This document shows positions 11,198-20,177 of a stretch of 64,000 bases of DNA, one piece after another; the stretch's first letter is position 1; each line of letters begins with the position of its first letter. Origin of the DNA: Chersky-299 sp963749535 (GTDB lineage Bacteria > Actinomycetota > Thermoleophilia > RBG-16-64-13); assembly GCA_963749535.1 (NCBI GenBank), contig CAVVNF010000028.1, positions 14,561-78,560 on the forward strand. Direction: 5' to 3'. The translations under genes were made by a program, and so were the position numbers. The notes under the pieces are model-generated. The model was not told the DNA's origin. It searched no databases and worked only from the letters and a program-made list of their open reading frames with translations.

Positions 11198-12502
11198 CTA
11201 CCAGTTAGTCATAGAATCGAGGAACATCTGCCGGAAATCGTCCGCTGTGGCCGGCCTGGGAGATAGTTTCGTCACGCGATGCTGAGGTAGGACGCCTTCG
11301 ACCAGTTTGTCGACGTCCTCCGGCGTGTACCCAACGGCGCTCAAGCCGTTCGGCATCTCTACCTGCCGTAGCAGTTCCGCGACCTTCTGCGCCAGCAGCT
11401 CGCCGGCATCGCTCGGACCGGCCCCGCTCGTGTCGACGCCCAGTAACCGCGCTGCCCGCAAACACATGTCGGGATTGGCCGGGCCCATGAACCGAAAGGC
11501 GGCCGGAGCGGTGAGGGTGACCGCCATGCCGTGCGGGATGATGGGATGGTCTTTCGAGTACCCCTCCGGTACGAAGTCGCGAACCAAGCCGGAGATCGGG
11601 TAGGACATGCCGTGCGGGAGCGTCACCCCAGCCGAGCCGAATCCGATGCCCGCCATCGTCGCGGCAAGGATCATCTGGCCGCGAGCTTCATCGTCGGACG
11701 TGTCGTCCATCGCTCGCCGGATGTACTTCGAACCGATCTCGACCGCTTTCTCCGCCCAGATGCTGCTCAGCGGGTTGGCCCCCTGGTACGCGGGTCGCAT
11801 CCGCGGATTCTCCGGAGCCGGGCGCTTGTTGTACGGAAGGGCGGTCATCGATTCCAAGGCATGACAGAAGATGTCAAGACCCGAGCATGCGACGACCATT
11901 CTTGGCAGGGTGCGCGTGTTGTCGGGGTCGATGAGGCCCAGCCGCGGCCGCAGGGACCGGTGCGCTATGCCGGTCTTCACGTGCATGCTCACCAGGTCGA
12001 AGATGGCCACCCCGGTGGTCTCGCTGCCTGTGCCGGCCGTGGTGGGAATGGCGATCATTGGGGCCAACGGACCGGGGACCGGCGTCCCCTTGCCGATGGG
12101 GGCGTTCACGTACTCGAGAAAATCGGCCGGGTGCGACGCATACAGGTTGGCGACCTTGCACGTGTCCATGGTCGACCCACCGCCTACTGCCACGTAGCCG
12201 TCGAAGCGCCCCGCAACGGCGTAGTCGATGGCCTCCGCGAACGAGAGATCGGTCGGTTCCACACGAACCTGGTCGAACACCGCGGTGTCGATGCCCTCGT
12301 CATGCAGCGAATCGAGCGCTATCGAAAGCGTCTCGCTGTTTCTCAAGTTGGGGTCCACCACGACCATCGCTCGTCTTGACCCGAGCTCACGCAGGTCGAA
12401 GCCGACCTCGCGCGTGACGCCAGGACCGAACTTGATGCTGGAGGCATCCATCGTGAAGGCCGTTTCGCAGTTCAACTCCTCGAACTCCTCGTTCTGACTC
12501 AT
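11198..12502 (-). CDS. Hydroxyacid-oxoacid transhydrogenase (ADHFE1-type iron alcohol dehydrogenase)
   Basis: 434 residues. The protein follows the ADHFE1/HOT subfamily of group III alcohol dehydrogenases through its length. Its landmarks are VRVEPTDLSF, YVAVGGGSTMDTCKVANLYA, APIGKGTPVPGPL, TTAGTGSETTGVAIFD, RPAYQGANPLSSIWA and LPHGMSYPISGLV. HOT couples oxidation of 4-hydroxybutyrate to reduction of 2-oxoglutarate, giving succinic semialdehyde and D-2-hydroxyglutarate with tightly bound NAD. Metal ligands are expected at the Asp of the LGLIDPDN region and the His residues in CHALES, LPHG and IIPHG. I start at the ATG at 12502, preceded by GAGAGGC; a reading frame continues upstream without a good site. 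It opens the gene run with the DMT permease and LarA-like gene. The assignment to HOT rather than plain butanol dehydrogenase is quite firm. Confidence 0.88.
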   Translation of the reverse strand: MSQNEEFEELNCETAFTMDASSIKFGPGVTREVGFDLRELGSRRAMVVVDPNLRNSETLSIALDSLHDEGIDTAVFDQVRVEPTDLSFAEAIDYAVAGRFDGYVAVGGGSTMDTCKVANLYASHPADFLEYVNAPIGKGTPVPGPLAPMIAIPTTAGTGSETTGVAIFDLVSMHVKTGIAHRSLRPRLGLIDPDNTRTLPRMVVACSGLDIFCHALESMTALPYNKRPAPENPRMRPAYQGANPLSSIWAEKAVEIGSKYIRRAMDDTSDDEARGQMILAATMAGIGFGSAGVTLPHGMSYPISGLVRDFVPEGYSKDHPIIPHGMAVTLTAPAAFRFMGPANPDMCLRAARLLGVDTSGAGPSDAGELLAQKVAELLRQVEMPNGLSAVGYTPEDVDKLVEGVLPQHRVTKLSPRPATADDFRQMFLDSMTNW

Positions 12503-12639
12503 GATCGCCTCTCTTGCTGGGTGAAAGATAACCGCTCCGCCCCGTTCCTTCCCGCAGAGCCGCGGGAGGATATCTTGACCGGCGCCGCCGATCACACTTC
12601 GGGCCTTCCCGCGAGGCCAGCGCGCGAGCGCTATGAGCC

Positions 12640-12763
12640 GGGCCCCGGCAGGATGCCGGGGCCCGTCGGCGCGAGAAAGGGGCAGGGATCAAGCTCCACG
12701 AAGGCGCTGGCACCACCTCGGAGCTAGATGGCGAAGGGCCCCTACCGAGCGGCCCTTCGCCAT
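12640..12763 (-). promoter_or_regulatory. Three-hairpin intergenic element; first hairpin likely a terminator, whole possibly T-box-like
   Basis: Read on the minus strand there are three stems. The first, 12763-12728, is a perfect 13-bp stem (ATGGCGAAGGGCC) with a 10-base loop. It lies 17 bases after the stop of the CocE-type gene, so it may end that transcript, although no T-run follows. The second stem pairs AGCTCC (12725-12720) with GGAGCT (12697-12692) and encloses GAGGTGGTGCCAGCG, which resembles a T-box core, though not exactly. The third, 12664-12640, is a perfect 11-bp stem, GGGCCCCGGCA. It lies about 140 bases ahead of the transhydrogenase start. No specifier stem I could be placed, so the riboswitch reading is weak. 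Confidence 0.35.
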
Positions 12764-12779
12764 GAATGGTCCCAGAGAC

Positions 12780-14567
12780 CTACCGATACACTCTCTTGCC
12801 TGCAACGTATTTGGGCGGTATGTACGGCACGAGCAGATACGAGTCGTACTTGCCGCCCGTATGGATCACATGGTTGCCCTTGTTGTTGGTGTTCCAGGCG
12901 AACGGCTCGAACCAGTCGATGCGCTCGTAATGTCCCATCACCTCTACCTGCAGCTGCTCGCCGGCATGCCAGATCCGGCTCGAGCCGTAGATCTCAATCT
13001 CCACCGGCACGATCTCACCGGGCTTGAGCTTTTGGATGTTCTTGAACGGATGCCACGGCTGGAATTCCCTGTGATGCCGATGCGTCTCGTCGACTTCACG
13101 CAGGGAGACTCGAAGCTTGCCGGGACAGCCGGGGTGCGGCGCGCCCATGACCAGCGTGGGCAGCCATTTCCCGGTCGGATCGAGCTTCTTGATCGCGACG
13201 AAGAGGTCCATGTCGTCGTTGCCGTCGGCCTCCACCCACAGGCGCAGCTTCATGAAGCCCGTCAGCTCGGTCTCCTCGTCGAAACTGATCTCGAACGTAG
13301 CCTTCCCCTTGTTGCCGTCGTAATGGAGCTTCGACTCCCGTGTGCTCAGGGTGTACGACAGAGAGCGTTTGGCGGCATCCAGGTAGAGCTTCCTGTATTC
13401 GGTCCGCGGCAGCGGGAAATCTTCCTCGGGGCGGAGAAGCTGATCGTCAAAATCGTAGGCATCCATCACGTCTATACGCACTTTCGGGATGCTATCGAAT
13501 CCGTTGCGGATACCCTTCAGGAATCGATCGAAGAACAGGGTCGCTTCTTCAATGCCCAGGCGCGAATACTGATCGGGCCACTCGAACTCCCTGTGCCCGC
13601 GCAGCCATTTCTGCTTGGAGCTGATATGCCTGTACCCCATCGTCGCGCCGCGAAGGTGGAAGTGGTTCCACCCAACGGTCACGTACGCTGGGATCTCGAT
13701 CTTCTCGAACTGAGGGATCTTGTCTTCCCAGTAGGCGTTCATCAACGGGTATTCTTCGGCCATCGTGGCGAAGTCTTCGACGAGACCGCTGCCGGTCAAC
13801 ATCTGTATCAGGAACGGCCAGAATCCGTTCTCGTTGAACCCACCCCAAAGGAACGCTTCGCGGTAGATGTCTGCCGTGCCTTCCCACGGGGCCATGCAGA
13901 CGAGATGCGGCGGGCGCTCCGAGGCGATGCGCCACTGAGCCATGGCAAGCGCAGAGTTGCCCAACATGCCGACTTTGCCGCTGCACCATTCCCGCTCAGC
14001 GAGCCATTCGACGAGGTCGTACCCGTCGCGGCCCTCCCGAGAGCTCCACATGTCGATATCGCCCTCAGAAAAGCCGACACCGCGCGGATCGTAGTTGACG
14101 ATGGCATAGCCCTTGTGGCACCAGTACTCCGGATCCGGGCCTTCGAACTTCGCGTGCACCGAGTGAGAACCATAGGGCACATGCTTGGTCTGCCACTCGA
14201 TCTCAGGGGTATCCGCGTTTGGGCGCTTGCCGTAGAAGCTGTACGAGATGATCGCTGGTACGTTCGTCTGACCGGTGGGCCGGAAGATGTCGGCGTAGGT
14301 GATAACCCCGTTCCGCATCGGGACCGCTACGTCCTGCTCACAGGTTATCCCCGGCGCGATCTCGTACGTACGCTGGTTGACGGGGGGATGATCGCCAAGG
14401 CCGTCGACAACGTAAACCGGCAGCGCCCGACCAGCTGCGGCCGCAGCCGCAGACGCGGCGGCCGTCTCACCGATGGGCGCCGGCCTCTTCGCTTGGCGAT
14501 AGGCGACGGAGATCTCCTCGTCGCCAAACTTCAGCGTCTTTCTTATGATTTCCGGATTCTCGGACAC
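12780..14567 (-). CDS. CocE/NonD family hydrolase
   Basis: 595 residues, intact. The S15-type catalytic core shows YDPRGVGFSEGDIDMW and the nucleophile motif GKVGMLGNSALAMAQW (Ser in GNSALA). A C-terminal beta-jelly-roll follows (LSTRESKLHYDG onwards to IEIYGSSRIWHAGEQLQVEV). There is no signal peptide, so it is probably cytoplasmic. The start is GTG at 14567 with AGGAG seven bases upstream. The first 90 residues carry an Ala-rich stretch and precede the usual PMRNGVITYADIFRP opening, so this member is longer at the N-terminus than many. It is a second copy of the family besides 6783-8545, but the two are diverged. The natural ester or amide substrate is unknown. It stands between the binding-protein gene and the hairpin element. 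Confidence 0.85.
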   Translation of the reverse strand: MSENPEIIRKTLKFGDEEISVAYRQAKRPAPIGETAAASAAAAAAGRALPVYVVDGLGDHPPVNQRTYEIAPGITCEQDVAVPMRNGVITYADIFRPTGQTNVPAIISYSFYGKRPNADTPEIEWQTKHVPYGSHSVHAKFEGPDPEYWCHKGYAIVNYDPRGVGFSEGDIDMWSSREGRDGYDLVEWLAEREWCSGKVGMLGNSALAMAQWRIASERPPHLVCMAPWEGTADIYREAFLWGGFNENGFWPFLIQMLTGSGLVEDFATMAEEYPLMNAYWEDKIPQFEKIEIPAYVTVGWNHFHLRGATMGYRHISSKQKWLRGHREFEWPDQYSRLGIEEATLFFDRFLKGIRNGFDSIPKVRIDVMDAYDFDDQLLRPEEDFPLPRTEYRKLYLDAAKRSLSYTLSTRESKLHYDGNKGKATFEISFDEETELTGFMKLRLWVEADGNDDMDLFVAIKKLDPTGKWLPTLVMGAPHPGCPGKLRVSLREVDETHRHHREFQPWHPFKNIQKLKPGEIVPVEIEIYGSSRIWHAGEQLQVEVMGHYERIDWFEPFAWNTNNKGNHVIHTGGKYDSYLLVPYIPPKYVAGKRVYR

Positions 14568-14740
14568 AGAGATTCTCCTTCAAGCTGGTGACATCTCGCA
14601 TCTATCTCGCATCTTCTTGTCTTCAACACCTTGTAAGGTCCTGACTGAGCGATGTCCTTTCTTATCGCGGGTTTTGGGCGCGCACCCAGTGACAGAGATG
14701 GTCCTCCGTTGGGCGAGCGCCCCATTGCCCGCAATCTTAG

Positions 14741-16228
14741 CTACGAGTACACGTACGGCACAACCGGCACGGTGGCGACCATAGGCGCGCAAGGATTGCT
14801 CGTGACCGTGGCGTCGGTGATGTATTTGGTTCCTTTGATCCTTTGCCCACCCGTGTACACCTGCTTGTACACGTTCGCAGTCGGGTGGTAGCTGTCCGCC
14901 TGAGTTGGGTCTTTGTCAATCGGGCTCGTGAAATCGATCGGACCAATAATGGTCGTCATCTTGGTGGTCTTGATGGCGTCCAGGTAGGTCTCTTTATTGT
15001 CCAGATCCTTGGTGCGCTGCAGGATGTCCACAGCCCAAGAGATCTTGGCGAGCTGCCCGATGGCGCCGGTCCACTGCGCGTTGTTGTCCGCCTCGTACTG
15101 ATCGGCCAGCTGCTGACACGTCATACCGGTGAGCGTGTCCGTGAACGGGAAGCTGGGATGCCAGGACTGTTCCGTGAGCAGGTTGATCCCCGACGCTTGA
15201 AGACTGTCAAAGATCTGCGGGAAGTCGAGGGCCAGACCCATGCTGGGCACCTTGGGATGGAACCCCTGCTGCAACGCTTGCTTCCAGAAGTTGGTGAAGT
15301 CAGGCTGCTGGATGGCTCCGGTCAGAACGTCGCAGCCCTCTTTCTTGAAGAGCGAGATCTGCTCCGTGAAGTCTTCGGCGCCCGGAGGGAACTGTCCGGG
15401 GACGATGGACGCGTATCCCTCGCGTTTGAGGATGACCGGCGCGCCGGTCTTCTCGTCCAACCAGGCGTTGCCGTCGGCGTTGTTGTTCGCCAGAAACGCC
15501 ACCTTCTTGTTGTTAGGAATCTGGGAGAAGGAGGCACACAGGCACAGCATCATCTGCTCGGTGCCTAGCAGTTGACCGAAGGTCCATTTGAACGACTTGG
15601 TGAGGTCTGACCCGCGCCCGTATACGAAGGCATTCCACGGCGAGTAGTTCGCGATGAACGGGGTTCCGAGGGTCTCGGCCTGGTCGGCCGCCGGATTCGC
15701 CGTGTCCGGCGTCCCCGAAGCCATCAAGATATCGACGTTGCTGTTGGTGATCAGGTCGCCGGCTACCTGCGAGGCCCGGTTCGCGTCGGATTGGCTGTCC
15801 GCGGAGATGATGGTGATCTTATGCTTCTGGTTGTCGCCGCAGAGGACACCGTCTCCTATCGCCTTTGCGGCCAAGCCTTTGGACCAGTTGTCGGCGATGC
15901 CGAAGACGGCCAACGCGCCGGTCATGGGCAGCACCAAGCCTAGCTTGATCTCGCGTCCCGTCGTCGCTTGGGACGAGACTGTAGTGCTGGACGCCCCGCT
16001 CACCGTGGTCGTGGCGCCGGCAGTGGTGGTTGCTCCGGCGGAAGCCGTGGTAGTCGTGGTTGCGCCTCCGCACGCGCCCAGAACCCCGCCCAGTCCCGCG
16101 CCGAGGCCAACTGTCGCGCCCGCGATGCCGGCCACTTTCAAGAAGTCACGTCGGGTGATCGGTTTGCCTGGCTGTGGATCAGGGCCGTTATTCAGGTCTC
16201 GCATGGCTGCTTCGTCCTTCTTTGGCAT
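14741..16228 (-). CDS. Branched-chain-amino-acid-type ABC substrate-binding lipoprotein 1 (Tat signal)
   Basis: 495 residues. The N-terminus has a twin-arginine motif (ITRRDFLKVAG), a hydrophobic stretch and a lipobox ending LGACGG, followed by a long Thr/Ala/Ser linker. It is therefore expected to be exported folded and anchored to the outer face of the membrane. The mature part is a periplasmic-binding-protein type I fold (KLGLVLPMTGALAVFGIAD; ADSQSDANRASQVAGDLI), as in LivK and aromatic-compound binding proteins. No permease or ATPase genes are nearby, so it must use a distant transporter or act as a receptor. A paralogue with the same leader design lies at 39374-40897. GGGGGAGAACG precedes the ATG. 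It is divergent from the tetR gene and probably under its control. Confidence 0.88.
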   Translation of the reverse strand: MPKKDEAAMRDLNNGPDPQPGKPITRRDFLKVAGIAGATVGLGAGLGGVLGACGGATTTTTASAGATTTAGATTTVSGASSTTVSSQATTGREIKLGLVLPMTGALAVFGIADNWSKGLAAKAIGDGVLCGDNQKHKITIISADSQSDANRASQVAGDLITNSNVDILMASGTPDTANPAADQAETLGTPFIANYSPWNAFVYGRGSDLTKSFKWTFGQLLGTEQMMLCLCASFSQIPNNKKVAFLANNNADGNAWLDEKTGAPVILKREGYASIVPGQFPPGAEDFTEQISLFKKEGCDVLTGAIQQPDFTNFWKQALQQGFHPKVPSMGLALDFPQIFDSLQASGINLLTEQSWHPSFPFTDTLTGMTCQQLADQYEADNNAQWTGAIGQLAKISWAVDILQRTKDLDNKETYLDAIKTTKMTTIIGPIDFTSPIDKDPTQADSYHPTANVYKQVYTGGQRIKGTKYITDATVTSNPCAPMVATVPVVPYVYS

Positions 16229-16449
16229 CGTTCTCCCCCTACCTACGCTGTTGCCCTCAGGCTTGTGTTTCTTCTCATCGCGACAGCTTGTCTGGAATGT
16301 GCGGGTTGCTCAGATTTCGGCTCTCCTTTCTCACGTCTCTGGCCGGACCAGCCGCCTGTGCGCTCACTCGTGTACTACCTCCGGGAAAATGGTGGAACCA
16401 ACTCATGACCCCCGGTTCCCTTCCTGTCGAGCTTGACTCAGCAAGAATT

Positions 16450-16473
16450 AAACGAACGAATATTAGTTAGTTT
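16450..16473. promoter_or_regulatory. Candidate TetR operator in the divergent intergenic region 16229-16592
   Basis: The 24 bases form an imperfect palindrome centred on AATATT: AAACGAACG on the left, AGTTAGTTT on the right, differing from perfect symmetry at two positions per arm. It sits in an AT-rich patch (16441-16500) unlike its surroundings, between the binding-protein gene (minus, start 16228) and the tetR gene (plus). The layout is typical of autoregulated TetR systems that also control the divergent gene. The spacing pattern recalls fatty-acid-type TetR operators, but that is only a resemblance. The rest of the 364-bp gap shows no gene. Confidence 0.5.
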
Positions 16474-16592
16474 ATGATGATAGTAGTTAGAATGAGTTTG
16501 GCTGTCAATGAGCAGCGCGAGGGACGACGCCGACAACTGCGGAGCTTGTCGACATCTGGTATCGACACTACCATTGGCCGCTGTATCATGGC

Positions 16593-17339
16593 TTGGTCGC
16601 TGCCGAGCAATGGGTTTTGTTGGGAGACGCGTTGGACGCTGAGATGCCGTCACAAGAAGCGGCTGAGATCGAGGCGCCGGCCGATCACCGCTCTTCGAAG
16701 AAGCGGATCCGCCGGTCACAGGCACAACGACGGGATCAGATTGCTAGGGCTGCTTACCAGCTACTGGGCACGCACGGGATCCACGGCACCACAGTCGCCA
16801 GAATCGCCGACGCGGTCGGTATGACGGCTCCTTCCTTGTATGCTCACTTCGGCAACAGGCAAGAGATGCTTATGGCGGCGATGGAGCCCGTTGCCGAGCG
16901 AGTAGCCCAATGGCTTAGTATCTCGAAGAATCCCAATGTTGCCGAGCGCCTCAGAGAGATAGGACAAGCCCACTCGTCCTTCATGGCGGCAGAGCTCGGC
17001 TTCGTTATCCCGGTCTTCGAGTTCGTTCTCGCCCCACGAGACACCGACCTTGCAGCACGCTTCGGTGAGCAACAGCTAGCGGTCATCAAGGAGATCGCGG
17101 CAATGGTCATGGAAGGTCAGAGCCAGGGCACGGTTCGCACCGACATCGATCCGATGCAGGTTGCTTGGCAGATGATCATCTTTGCCTGGTCCGAGGATAT
17201 CGCTCATCTCATGGGGCTGGAGGAATACATCACTGAGGGATACTCGCACGCAATCTTGGAACTATTCGCCCAGAACATGGCGGCGTCCCAAGACGAGGTT
17301 GCGACGACCGGCATGGGGCAGGATGGAGAGGGGGCTTGA
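16593..17339 (+). CDS. TetR/AcrR family transcriptional regulator
   Basis: Up to 248 residues. The N-terminal helix-turn-helix is clear: RRDQIARAAYQLLGTHG, then TTVARIADAVGMTAPSLYAHFGNRQEML, followed by an all-helical ligand domain. The start is uncertain. TTG at 16593 gives the longest product but neither it nor the ATG at 16644 has a good ribosome-binding site; the ATG still leaves an extra leader before the HTH. It is divergent from binding-protein gene 1, with a palindrome between the two. It probably represses that gene and itself in response to a small organic ligand. The C-terminal domain does not reveal which one. Confidence 0.88.
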   Translation: MVAAEQWVLLGDALDAEMPSQEAAEIEAPADHRSSKKRIRRSQAQRRDQIARAAYQLLGTHGIHGTTVARIADAVGMTAPSLYAHFGNRQEMLMAAMEPVAERVAQWLSISKNPNVAERLREIGQAHSSFMAAELGFVIPVFEFVLAPRDTDLAARFGEQQLAVIKEIAAMVMEGQSQGTVRTDIDPMQVAWQMIIFAWSEDIAHLMGLEEYITEGYSHAILELFAQNMAASQDEVATTGMGQDGEGA

Positions 17340-17492
17340 CCCTAGACGGACCTAGCTTTCCTCTACGAAACACTCTCTCGAACAAGGCGGCCACTCGCCA
17401 AATCCCCGACCGCGTCGGCCGCGATGAGCCAATATCGTGGGCGCCGCACACGTTCTATCAGCGGTGCATCGCACAGTGGCGCGGAAACAGCG

Positions 17493-18789
17493 CTACTTCT
17501 CGGGGATGACTTTCCAACCCGCCATGTCGCGCACCTTCTCCAGACAGGCCCCGATGCCCACCGCACGAACCCTTTGCCCGGTCCCGGTCCGGTCTCCGTC
17601 GCGCAGGACGTTTCTCAAGCGGAACTCGAGAGGATCCATGCCCAGCCGCTCGGCGATGATGTCCATCATCAGCTCCACGCAGAAGGTGGGCTGCGACATG
17701 CCGAAACCGCGGAACGGGCCGCTCTGCACCTTGTTGGTGTACACCACCCACGTCTCCGCAAGTTGGTTGGGTACGCGATAAGGGCCCGACCCGATGAGCG
17801 TGGTCTTGTTGCTGATGATGATGCCGTGAGAAGCGTAGGCGCCACTATTGGTGATGTGTTTCCGTTGGATGGCAAGAAGTGTCCCGTCGGCCTTGACGCC
17901 CATCTTGTAGGTGGAGTACACCGGCAGCTTGGTAGACGCGTAGCGGAAGTCTTCGGTGGTGTTGAGGGCCCACCGGACCGGTCGGCCGGCCTTGAGCGCC
18001 AAGACGGCGATGTTCGGCTCGATGGTTATGTTGTCCTTCTGGCCGAAGCCGCCGCCAAGAGGCGGCGCGATCAGGCGGACCTTGTTGAGCGGCAGTCCCA
18101 GGGCCTTGGCCAACGCCGGCTGGTGCCAGAACGGCATCTGAGTGCTGGAATAGACGGTGATCCGGTCGAGGCCTTCGGGCTTCGCTAAGCAGACGTGTCC
18201 TTCCAAGGGCACGTTGCGCTGCGGCGCCGTGCTGAAGGAGATGCTCCACCACCAAGTCGGACCGACCGAAGGCCGCGTCTACGTCACCGTGCACGAGGCG
18301 CATACACTCATGTCCGTGGGCAAGCACAACGTTCCCCTTGCAGTACTTCCCCTCGCCCTCCTCGTGGATCACCGGTGCGTCCGGTGACATAGCTGTTCTC
18401 GCATCGAAAACAGCCGGTAGTCGCTCATACCTCACCTTGATGAGCTCGAGCGCCTGCAGCGCGATCTCCTCCGTGTCCGCGGCAACCACCGCGATCGGCT
18501 CGCCTCGCGAGCGGACCTTCTCATCGGCGAAGACCGGCTGGTCCTGGACTATGAGCCCGGTGATGTTGTCCGGACAATCCTTGGCCGTGGCGACTGCCCG
18601 CACCCCGGGCAGTCGCTCGGCTGCGCTCGTGTCGAGCTCGAGGATGCGGGCATGGTCCTCCGTACTCAGCAGGCCCTTGGCATACAGCATGCCGGGGAAG
18701 TGGAGGTCGGCGGTGTACCGAACCTCGCCCGTAACCTGTTGTCTACCGTCCACGCGCGGACGGCGCCTTCCGACCTCCGCGAACTTCAT
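17493..18789 (-). pseudogene. Xanthine dehydrogenase/CoxL-type molybdopterin subunit, truncated and frameshifted
   Basis: Members are about 750-800 residues long and hydroxylate aromatic or heterocyclic substrates. Only the first 430 or so are here. They include the N-terminal a/b hammerhead domain (RPRVDGRQQVTGEVRYTAD) and the first molybdopterin domain (PLGGGFGQKDNITIEP; SGPFRGFGMSQP). The frame changes at base 18240, where removal of one G restores VVEHSFSTAPQRNVPLEG. The gene stops after GWKVIPEK, before the second molybdopterin domain with the catalytic Glu (GVGE), so it cannot be catalytic as it stands. No Fe-S or FAD subunit genes adjoin it. The ATG follows AGGAGGG. It shares its direction with the M24 gene upstream and may once have formed an operon with it. 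Confidence 0.8.
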
Positions 18790-18836
18790 GCAAACCCTCC
18801 TGTCGTGGCCCCGCGAGCTTCCGGGTCCATAGGTCC

Positions 18837-20036
18837 CTAGAGCAGGATGATCTCCTGTGGCGAGTGGTGGATCTTCTCGGCCCCGTTAGTGTCGCCGACG
18901 ATGTAGTTGTCGCAGCACATGATCCACAACCGGCCCGGCTTCACGAGCACGGGATGGACCGCGATGTTCATGCCCGCGAAGAGCTCCCACGGTTCGTCAA
19001 GGCGAAGGCTGGGCCGCTCCACGAGGGAATAGCCCTGGCCGTGCGAGAAGGAACGGGTGGGCGGGACATAGCCTCTCTCCACCATGAAGTCTTTGGCCAT
19101 GGTGTAGAGATCCTTGCAGCTCGCACCCGGCACCATGTTCCTGGCAATCAGGTGCTGGCACTCGACCGCGTTCGCCCAACCCTCTTTCAACTCTTGGTCG
19201 GGCTCGCAGCCCACGCAGAACACCCGAAAGAGTTCAGCATAGAGCCCCCCGGGACCGTTGGTCTCGTTAAGGACGGAGAGCTGGTCTCCCTCCTGGATAA
19301 CGCGGCCCTGGAGATGGTAGACGTCGAACGGAGCGAACGTGCCCATGGGACCGGAGTTCACCAGGACTAGACCGCGGCCGCTGCCGTGCTTGCTCATGAA
19401 GTAGTGCGTCTCGGCATAGACATCGTAATCGTGCATGCCAGGTTTGATGGTGGCTTTGAGATGTTCCACGCAGGCGTCGTGGATGGAGGCCGTGACCTTC
19501 GTCTGGGCGATCTCTTCCTCGCTCTTGGCGGCACGGAGTAGATCCACCCACTCGGTCGCATCCACGAAGGTGGCGTCCGGCAAGTTCTCCTTGAGGTATT
19601 CGGCGAATGTCATGGGGATGAAGCTCGGCTCCACCCAACCGATGGTGGCTTTGGGCTTTTCCTTGAGGACGTCCACGGCCAGCTTGCCATCGTAGTACTT
19701 CGAGAAGCCGAAGGTGGGGAAGTACACGTCTCCCAGGTTGTTCTTGATGCCCCGGGCGCCCCATCTAGGCGGGAATCCTTGGGGAAGCGGCGGCTCGTTG
19801 CCGCAGTTGATCACCGTCATGTCCTCGTGCAGGGGGAAGATGACGGTCATCGGGAACTGATGGCGAGCGGTCCAGTCGGTGAACCAGCGAAGTGACCCGC
19901 CCATGAACTCCTCGTCGTTCTGCATGACGAGGTAGTCGATCTTCTTCTCACTCATCATGGCGCGCACGGCATCCCAGCGGCGCTGCATCTCATGGTCGGA
20001 AGTAGGATCGATGAACCTACCCATTGGGTTTTCCAC
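18837..20036 (-). CDS. M24-family creatinase/prolidase-like protein with altered metal site
   Basis: 399 residues in the pita-bread layout: an N-terminal creatinase domain (KIDYLVMQNDEEFMGGSLRW) and a C-terminal M24 domain. Metal-dependent members bind two ions through Asp, Asp, His, Glu and Glu. Here the aligned positions look like Asn (SVLNETNG), Glu (LYAELFRV), Gln (HGQGYSLVE), His (IAVHPVL) and Glu (GAEKIHH), so four of five differ. That is more like creatinase or other metal-free members than an aminopeptidase. The alignment was done by eye. I start at the GTG at 20036 because AAGGAGG lies seven bases upstream. A promoter (20178-20206) and a 15-bp palindrome (20140-20154) precede it. Possible substrates are small amidino or N-methyl compounds. 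Confidence 0.75.
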   Translation of the reverse strand: MENPMGRFIDPTSDHEMQRRWDAVRAMMSEKKIDYLVMQNDEEFMGGSLRWFTDWTARHQFPMTVIFPLHEDMTVINCGNEPPLPQGFPPRWGARGIKNNLGDVYFPTFGFSKYYDGKLAVDVLKEKPKATIGWVEPSFIPMTFAEYLKENLPDATFVDATEWVDLLRAAKSEEEIAQTKVTASIHDACVEHLKATIKPGMHDYDVYAETHYFMSKHGSGRGLVLVNSGPMGTFAPFDVYHLQGRVIQEGDQLSVLNETNGPGGLYAELFRVFCVGCEPDQELKEGWANAVECQHLIARNMVPGASCKDLYTMAKDFMVERGYVPPTRSFSHGQGYSLVERPSLRLDEPWELFAGMNIAVHPVLVKPGRLWIMCCDNYIVGDTNGAEKIHHSPQEIILL

Positions 20037-20139
20037 AGCACAACCTCCTTGACGTCTCATCACAGTGGACCGGCCTCGACTCCGAGCGTGTCTACTCGAA
20101 GCGGAGACCCCGGGAACAGTCAGATCGAAACCACACCCA

Positions 20140-20154
20140 GTTCACAATGTGAAC
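20140..20154. promoter_or_regulatory. 15-bp palindromic operator candidate upstream of the M24 gene
   Basis: GTTCACA-A-TGTGAAC is a perfect 7-bp inverted repeat around one centre base. It lies about 105 bases before the M24 start codon and roughly 25 bases downstream of the predicted -10 box, a position where a bound repressor would block transcription. The half-site does not identify the regulator family. The rest of the 20037-20380 gap shows no gene. Confidence 0.5.
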
Positions 20155-20177
20155 CGAGCCATGCGATTGTTGGAGCG

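Noticed and set aside
12633..14591. A 652-codon open frame on the plus strand
   Set aside because: It is antisense to the intact CocE-type hydrolase, has no domain I recognise, and arises from the GC-rich codon use of that gene.
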